The notes under the pieces were generated by a model. The model made no database searches, had not been told where the DNA came from, and saw nothing but the letters and a program-made list of their open reading frames with translations. 7,325 nt of DNA, taken from assembly GCA_016198635.1 (NCBI GenBank), contig JACQIF010000012.1, positions 1 to 7,325 of the forward strand. Reading direction: 5' to 3'. This DNA comes from Candidatus Aenigmatarchaeota archaeon (lineage in GTDB: Archaea > Aenigmatarchaeota > Aenigmatarchaeia > PWEA01 > JACQIF01). Positions 4,578 through 7,325 of this stretch are shown here, piece by piece. Each line of letters starts with the position of its first letter. Positions within the stretch are counted from its first letter, which is position 1. The position numbers and the translations under genes were made by a program.

Positions 4578-6260
4578 GCGGATATAGTCTCTGTTTATGA
4601 GCGCCTTGAGGCGACGCCATCAAAGCTAGAGAAGGCACGTATAGCGGCCGCGTTCCTGCGCGAGCTTGATAGGGGCGCGCTTCATTATGCCACAATCCTG
4701 CTCACCGGACGGGTGTTCCCGGCGTACGATGCGCGGGAACTTGGTGTGGCGGAACAGACGATGATCAAGGCCGTGGCTCGCGTTTCCGGTTTCCCAACAG
4801 AAGATGTTGAAAAACGCTTCGCGAAGAAAGGGGATTTGGGACTGGTTGCCGAAGGCCTGTTGAAAGGGAAAAAGCAGCGCACTCTTGGACACGGCACGCT
4901 GACAGTGGACAGGGTCGTTGGGAACCTGCAGAAACTTCCGGACGCAACAGGCGCGAAATCACAGGAACGCAAAGTTGCGCTCGTTTCCGAACTCCTTGCT
5001 TCCGCTTCCCCTCTGGAGGCCCGTTACATAGTGCGCAATGTCCTAGGAGACCTGCGGGTCGGCGTAGCAGAAGGCATAGTGCGTGATGCCATCGTTGCGG
5101 CTTTCATTGAAACGGACAGTAAGGAAAGGAAAGGGGCCGCGAACGCTGTCGAATATGCGTGGAACATCCTTTCCGACTTCGGCGAGGTCGCGGAGATAGC
5201 GCGCACGCACGGCATCAGAGGCCTGCGCGGCGTACGCCCCACCGTGGGCAAACCGATACAGATGATGCTCGGGATCGCAGCTGAAAAGATAAGCGACGTA
5301 ACGAAGGAGCACGGCACAGTCATCGCGCAGTACAAGTACGACGGCATGCGCGTACAGATACACAAGCGCGGCGAACGTATCTGGGTATTCACGCGGCGCC
5401 TCGAAGACGTTACGAAGCAGTTTCCTGACATTGTAGGGCTATGTAAGAGCGGCCTGCGCTCACGCGAGTGCATCGTAGATGGCGAGGCGCTGGGAATACG
5501 CAACGGCAAGCCAGTCCCTTTTCAGGCGCTTTCCCAGCGCATCCAGCGGAAGTACGATATCGAGCGCATGGCCAAGGAGATTCCTGTGCAGTTGAACCTG
5601 TTTGACGCCGTTTACGCCGACGGCGCGCTGCTACTGGACAAACCGCTCGCAGAAAGATGGGATATTTTAAGGGGTATTGTAAGGGAGTCGGCGGGCAAGT
5701 TCCAGATGGCAGAACAGGTATTGTCAGACGACATACGAACGTTAGAAAAGTTCTACAAGGATGCTCTTGACGCCGGACAAGAAGGCGTCTTCCTGAAGGT
5801 GCCGACGTCTGCGTACGTATTCGGTCGCCATGTCGGCGGCTGGTATAAGATAAAACCCATCATGGAGACGCTCGATCTTGTTATCGTAGGCGCGACTTGG
5901 GGCGAGGGCAAGCGCACACGCTGGCTATCGTCTTACGTACTGGCGTGCAGGGATCCGGAGACAGGACGACTGCTAGAGTGCGGGATGCTCTCCACTGGTT
6001 TGACAGAAGAGCAGTATGATGAGGTTACGCGAACGATGAAGCCGCTGATAGAAACAGAAAAAGGCAAGTCCGTAACGATCAAACCAAAGGTCGTCATCGA
6101 AGCGGGCTACCAGGAGATACAGAAGTCGCCCACGTATTCGTCAGGCTACGCCCTGCGGTTCCCGCGTCTCGTGCGCGTGCGCACGGACAAGAACGTGGAA
6201 GAGGTCGATACTCTAGAGCGTGTTGTTGCGCTATACAAGAGTCAGGGGAGGAAGGGCTAG
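4569..6260 (+). CDS. lig: ATP-dependent DNA ligase (archaeal replicative type)
   Basis: This 563-aa enzyme seals nicks in DNA through a ligase-AMP intermediate and joins Okazaki fragments and repair products. The N-terminal DNA-binding domain spans about residues 1-220. The nucleotidyltransferase core holds motif I KYDGMR with the adenylated Lys256, DGE (304-306), LNLFDAVY (about 342-349), EGVFLK (405-410) and motif V WYKIKP (425-430). The OB-fold domain completes the protein, ending in the typical GYALRFPRLVRVRTDK block. The length is normal and no key residue is missing. ATG at 4569 lies 25 nt from the TATA centre and has no Shine-Dalgarno, so the transcript is likely leaderless. It diverges from the LamG-pilin operon and shares its promoter. 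The stop (6258-6260) lies one base before another TATA-like box. Confidence 0.96.
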   Translation: MRYADIVSVYERLEATPSKLEKARIAAAFLRELDRGALHYATILLTGRVFPAYDARELGVAEQTMIKAVARVSGFPTEDVEKRFAKKGDLGLVAEGLLKGKKQRTLGHGTLTVDRVVGNLQKLPDATGAKSQERKVALVSELLASASPLEARYIVRNVLGDLRVGVAEGIVRDAIVAAFIETDSKERKGAANAVEYAWNILSDFGEVAEIARTHGIRGLRGVRPTVGKPIQMMLGIAAEKISDVTKEHGTVIAQYKYDGMRVQIHKRGERIWVFTRRLEDVTKQFPDIVGLCKSGLRSRECIVDGEALGIRNGKPVPFQALSQRIQRKYDIERMAKEIPVQLNLFDAVYADGALLLDKPLAERWDILRGIVRESAGKFQMAEQVLSDDIRTLEKFYKDALDAGQEGVFLKVPTSAYVFGRHVGGWYKIKPIMETLDLVIVGATWGEGKRTRWLSSYVLACRDPETGRLLECGMLSTGLTEEQYDEVTRTMKPLIETEKGKSVTIKPKVVIEAGYQEIQKSPTYSSGYALRFPRLVRVRTDKNVEEVDTLERVVALYKSQGRKG

Positions 6261-6282
6261 ATTTATAAGCGGCCCGAATCTA
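6258..6282. repeat. Inverted repeat around a TATA-like box after the ligase
   Basis: TAGATT (6258-6263) and AATCTA (6277-6282) are perfect inverse complements separated by 13 bp. The interval holds most of the TATA-like box at 6262-6269. The left arm includes the ligase stop codon. It may be an operator or a chance dyad. Confidence 0.35.
6262..6269 (+). promoter_or_regulatory. TATA-like box (P1) downstream of the ligase
   Basis: TTTATAAG would place a transcript start near 6291. No good start codon lies there, although a TTG at 6297 opens a 14-codon frame. P1 could drive a long leader to the TrmB-family gene or a small RNA that includes the hairpin at 6297-6323. Confidence 0.4.
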
Positions 6283-6296
6283 TAGAGGCTGTTAAT

Positions 6297-6323
6297 TTGC
6301 CCAAAAATCGGTGTTACGGGCAA
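6297..6323 (+). repeat. Hairpin in the TrmB-family gene leader region
   Basis: TTGCCC (6297-6302) and GGGCAA (6318-6323) are perfect inverse complements around a 15-nt loop. It would lie at the 5' end of any RNA made from the TATA-like box at 6262-6269 and upstream of the second box at 6333. It could be a leader structure, an operator, or a short hairpin of no consequence. Confidence 0.35.
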
Positions 6324-6329
6324 GTAGTT

Positions 6330-6343
6330 ACCTTTAAATAGGT
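6330..6343 (+). promoter_or_regulatory. TATA box (P2) inside an imperfect palindrome
   Basis: TTTAAATA (6333-6340) lies in ACCTTTAAATAGGT, whose arms ACCT and AGGT are inverse complements. Transcription would begin near 6362 and give a leader of about 36 nt before the ATG at 6398. This differs from the leaderless genes in the window and agrees with a Shine-Dalgarno-like site being present. The dyad over the TATA box would suit repression, perhaps by the encoded TrmB-family protein itself. Confidence 0.45.
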
Positions 6344-6382
6344 GCGCTTGCGTTTAGATAGTAGCGAAAAACGCAGATAAAT

Positions 6383-6388
6383 GGGGTG
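6383..6388 (+). promoter_or_regulatory. Shine-Dalgarno-like site of the TrmB-family gene
   Basis: GGGGTG lies 9 nt before the ATG at 6398. It favours that ATG over the in-frame GTG at 6386, which overlaps the site. Confidence 0.45.
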
Positions 6389-6397
6389 TATTTTACA

Positions 6398-7219
6398 ATG
6401 CCTAAGAGCGTCGCAAGCCAGAAAGTAATGGATATGCTGTCAATGATAGGATTGAACTCTTACGAGCGGAAACTCTACGTTACGCTCATCAGCAAAGGCT
6501 CTTCCAACGCAGGCGCGCTGTCCGAGCTTTCGGGCGTGCCGCGTTCACGAACTTACGACGTGCTCGAAAGCCTAGCAGACAAGGGATTCGTCATCCTGCA
6601 GAACTCAAAGCCAATCAAATACGTCGCTGTCGCGCCCCGCGAGGCGCTGGAGCGCGCGAAGAACAAGTTCAAGGAGGACTTTGAGAACGCCACGGACCGC
6701 ATAGAGCGGGCGCGTAAGTCCGACATCATAAAAGAGCTGGAGGAGCTGTTCGAAACAGGCGTCGAAACTGTCAGCGTTGCGGACCTCACAGGCTCTGTAA
6801 AGGGCCGGCACGCAATGCACCAGCAGCTCGAGTCGATGCTCAAAAAGGCCTCGTCACACGTCTACATACTAACGTCCGAAAAAGGGCTCGAAGAGATAGC
6901 TGCGAATCACTCGCATCTGCTCAAGAACGCGTCCAAGCGCGGCGTGCGCGTCCGCATCGCTGCTCCTGTGAACGCAAGCGGCGAGAACACGGTCCACTCC
7001 ATAAAGGGCTTCGCAGAAGTCCGCAACATCAAGGGGCGCAAGATAGACGGCCGCTTTGCGATAGCAGACGGCAAGGAGGCGCTCGTGGCGCTGACGCACG
7101 ACGAGAAAACCCACCCCACACAGGACACGCACCTATGGACACAGAGCGACCACTTCACAGGCTCTCTGTTACAGCCGATGTTCGAGTCCATCTGGAAGGA
7201 AGCGGAAGCAGTGAACTAG
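6398..7219 (+). CDS. TrmB-family transcriptional regulator
   Basis: This 273-aa DNA-binding regulator starts at ATG 6398; the in-frame GTG at 6386 would add only four residues and overlaps the Shine-Dalgarno-like site. The N-terminal winged helix (about 14-80) matches the TrmB pattern: LSMIGLNSYERKLYVTL, then the recognition part LSELSGVPRSRTYDVLESL and the wing. A charged coiled-coil segment (about 85-120) probably dimerises it. The C-terminal half (about 145-270) resembles the PLD-like sensor domain of TrmB proteins, with HVYILTSE, GVRVRIAAPVN and GRFAIADGKEALVAL, without the catalytic HKD set. Family members classically respond to sugars, but many respond to other signals, so neither ligand nor targets can be named. 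It is preceded by a 137-bp control strip with two TATA-like boxes and dyads, which suggests regulated, possibly autoregulated, expression. Confidence 0.88.
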   Translation: MPKSVASQKVMDMLSMIGLNSYERKLYVTLISKGSSNAGALSELSGVPRSRTYDVLESLADKGFVILQNSKPIKYVAVAPREALERAKNKFKEDFENATDRIERARKSDIIKELEELFETGVETVSVADLTGSVKGRHAMHQQLESMLKKASSHVYILTSEKGLEEIAANHSHLLKNASKRGVRVRIAAPVNASGENTVHSIKGFAEVRNIKGRKIDGRFAIADGKEALVALTHDEKTHPTQDTHLWTQSDHFTGSLLQPMFESIWKEAEAVN

Positions 7220-7225
7220 AGGCGA

Positions 7226-7325
7226 TTGTTTATTTCGCTGAAAGATTATTTTGATAGCCAAAGCCGTCAAGAACAGTTGCGGGCGCAGGGCTATAGGGCA
7301 GCAGACCGTGTTATGGATGAAGCAA
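7226..7325 (+). CDS. Possible 5' end of a downstream gene (partial)
   Basis: A frame open from just after the TrmB-family stop to the window edge reads as protein-like (…LKDYFDSQSRQEQLRAQGYR and on to AADRVMDEA). Candidate starts are TTG at 7226, TTG at 7277 and ATG at 7313; none has a clear Shine-Dalgarno. A TATA-like TTTATTT at 7229-7235 would place a transcript start near 7257, which favours a start later than 7226. The visible part is helical, polar and rich in Gln and Arg. No family is recognised, and another frame from TTG 7251 is also open to the edge. Confidence 0.35.
   Translation, partial: MFISLKDYFDSQSRQEQLRAQGYRAADRVMDEA

Noticed and set aside
4519..4695. N-terminal extension of the promoter-proximal LamG-pilin to an ATG at 4695
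   Set aside because: It would bury the pilin leader 59 residues inside the protein, run through the TATA box and overlap the ligase gene. ATG 4518 gives the leader at the N-terminus and fits the leaderless spacing.
1..7325. CRISPR array, insertion sequence, integrase or attachment site
   Set aside because: No regularly spaced repeats, transposase-like or recombinase-like frames, or flanking direct repeats were seen. The only exact repeat noted is the 15-bp palindrome pair.

Overview
The window reads as a compact archaeal chromosome segment. The evidence is RNA polymerase subunit Rpo11 (RpoL), translation factor aIF2-beta, a Sec11-type (Ser-His-Asp) signal peptidase, an archaeal-type ATP-dependent DNA ligase, a TrmB-family regulator and two surface proteins with archaeal pilin (class III) leaders. 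TATA boxes centred about 25 nt before start codons point to largely leaderless transcripts. Short intergenic gaps and abundant LamG-pilins would suit a DPANN-type lineage (for example Diapherotrites or Micrarchaeota), but that placement is an inference that the sequence does not prove.

Layout. 1-67: possible C-terminus of an upstream gene. 68-226: a gene-poor strip with an orphan TATA-like box, a 15-bp palindromic element present twice (86-100 and 195-209, the second abutting a TATA box) and another dyad at 176-188. 227-826: a small putative winged-helix protein followed by rpoL, probably one operon. 878-1984: a leaderless operon of signal peptidase I and a CYTH-domain phosphohydrolase/cyclase. 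2007-2411: aIF2-beta, leaderless, with its TATA box embedded in the end of the CYTH gene. 2416-4518 (minus strand): two tandem, translationally coupled LamG-pilins, each exactly 349 aa. 4569-6260: DNA ligase, divergent from the pilin pair and sharing one palindromic TATA box with it. 6261-6397: a regulatory strip with two TATA-like boxes and dyads. 6398-7219: TrmB-family regulator. 7220-7325: possible 5' end of a further gene.

How the genes fit together. Most genes are housekeeping (transcription, translation, secretion, ligation). The accessory-looking part is the pair of LamG-pilins, which would be membrane-anchored or assembled into a surface filament and present a jelly-roll domain outside the cell. 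One paralogue carries a perfect EF-hand-like calcium loop that the other lacks. The most striking non-coding feature is the bidirectional promoter between the pilins and the ligase: the palindrome TTTATAAA sits exactly midway between the two divergent ATG codons, 25 nt from each. I see no CRISPR array, insertion sequence, rRNA or tRNA.
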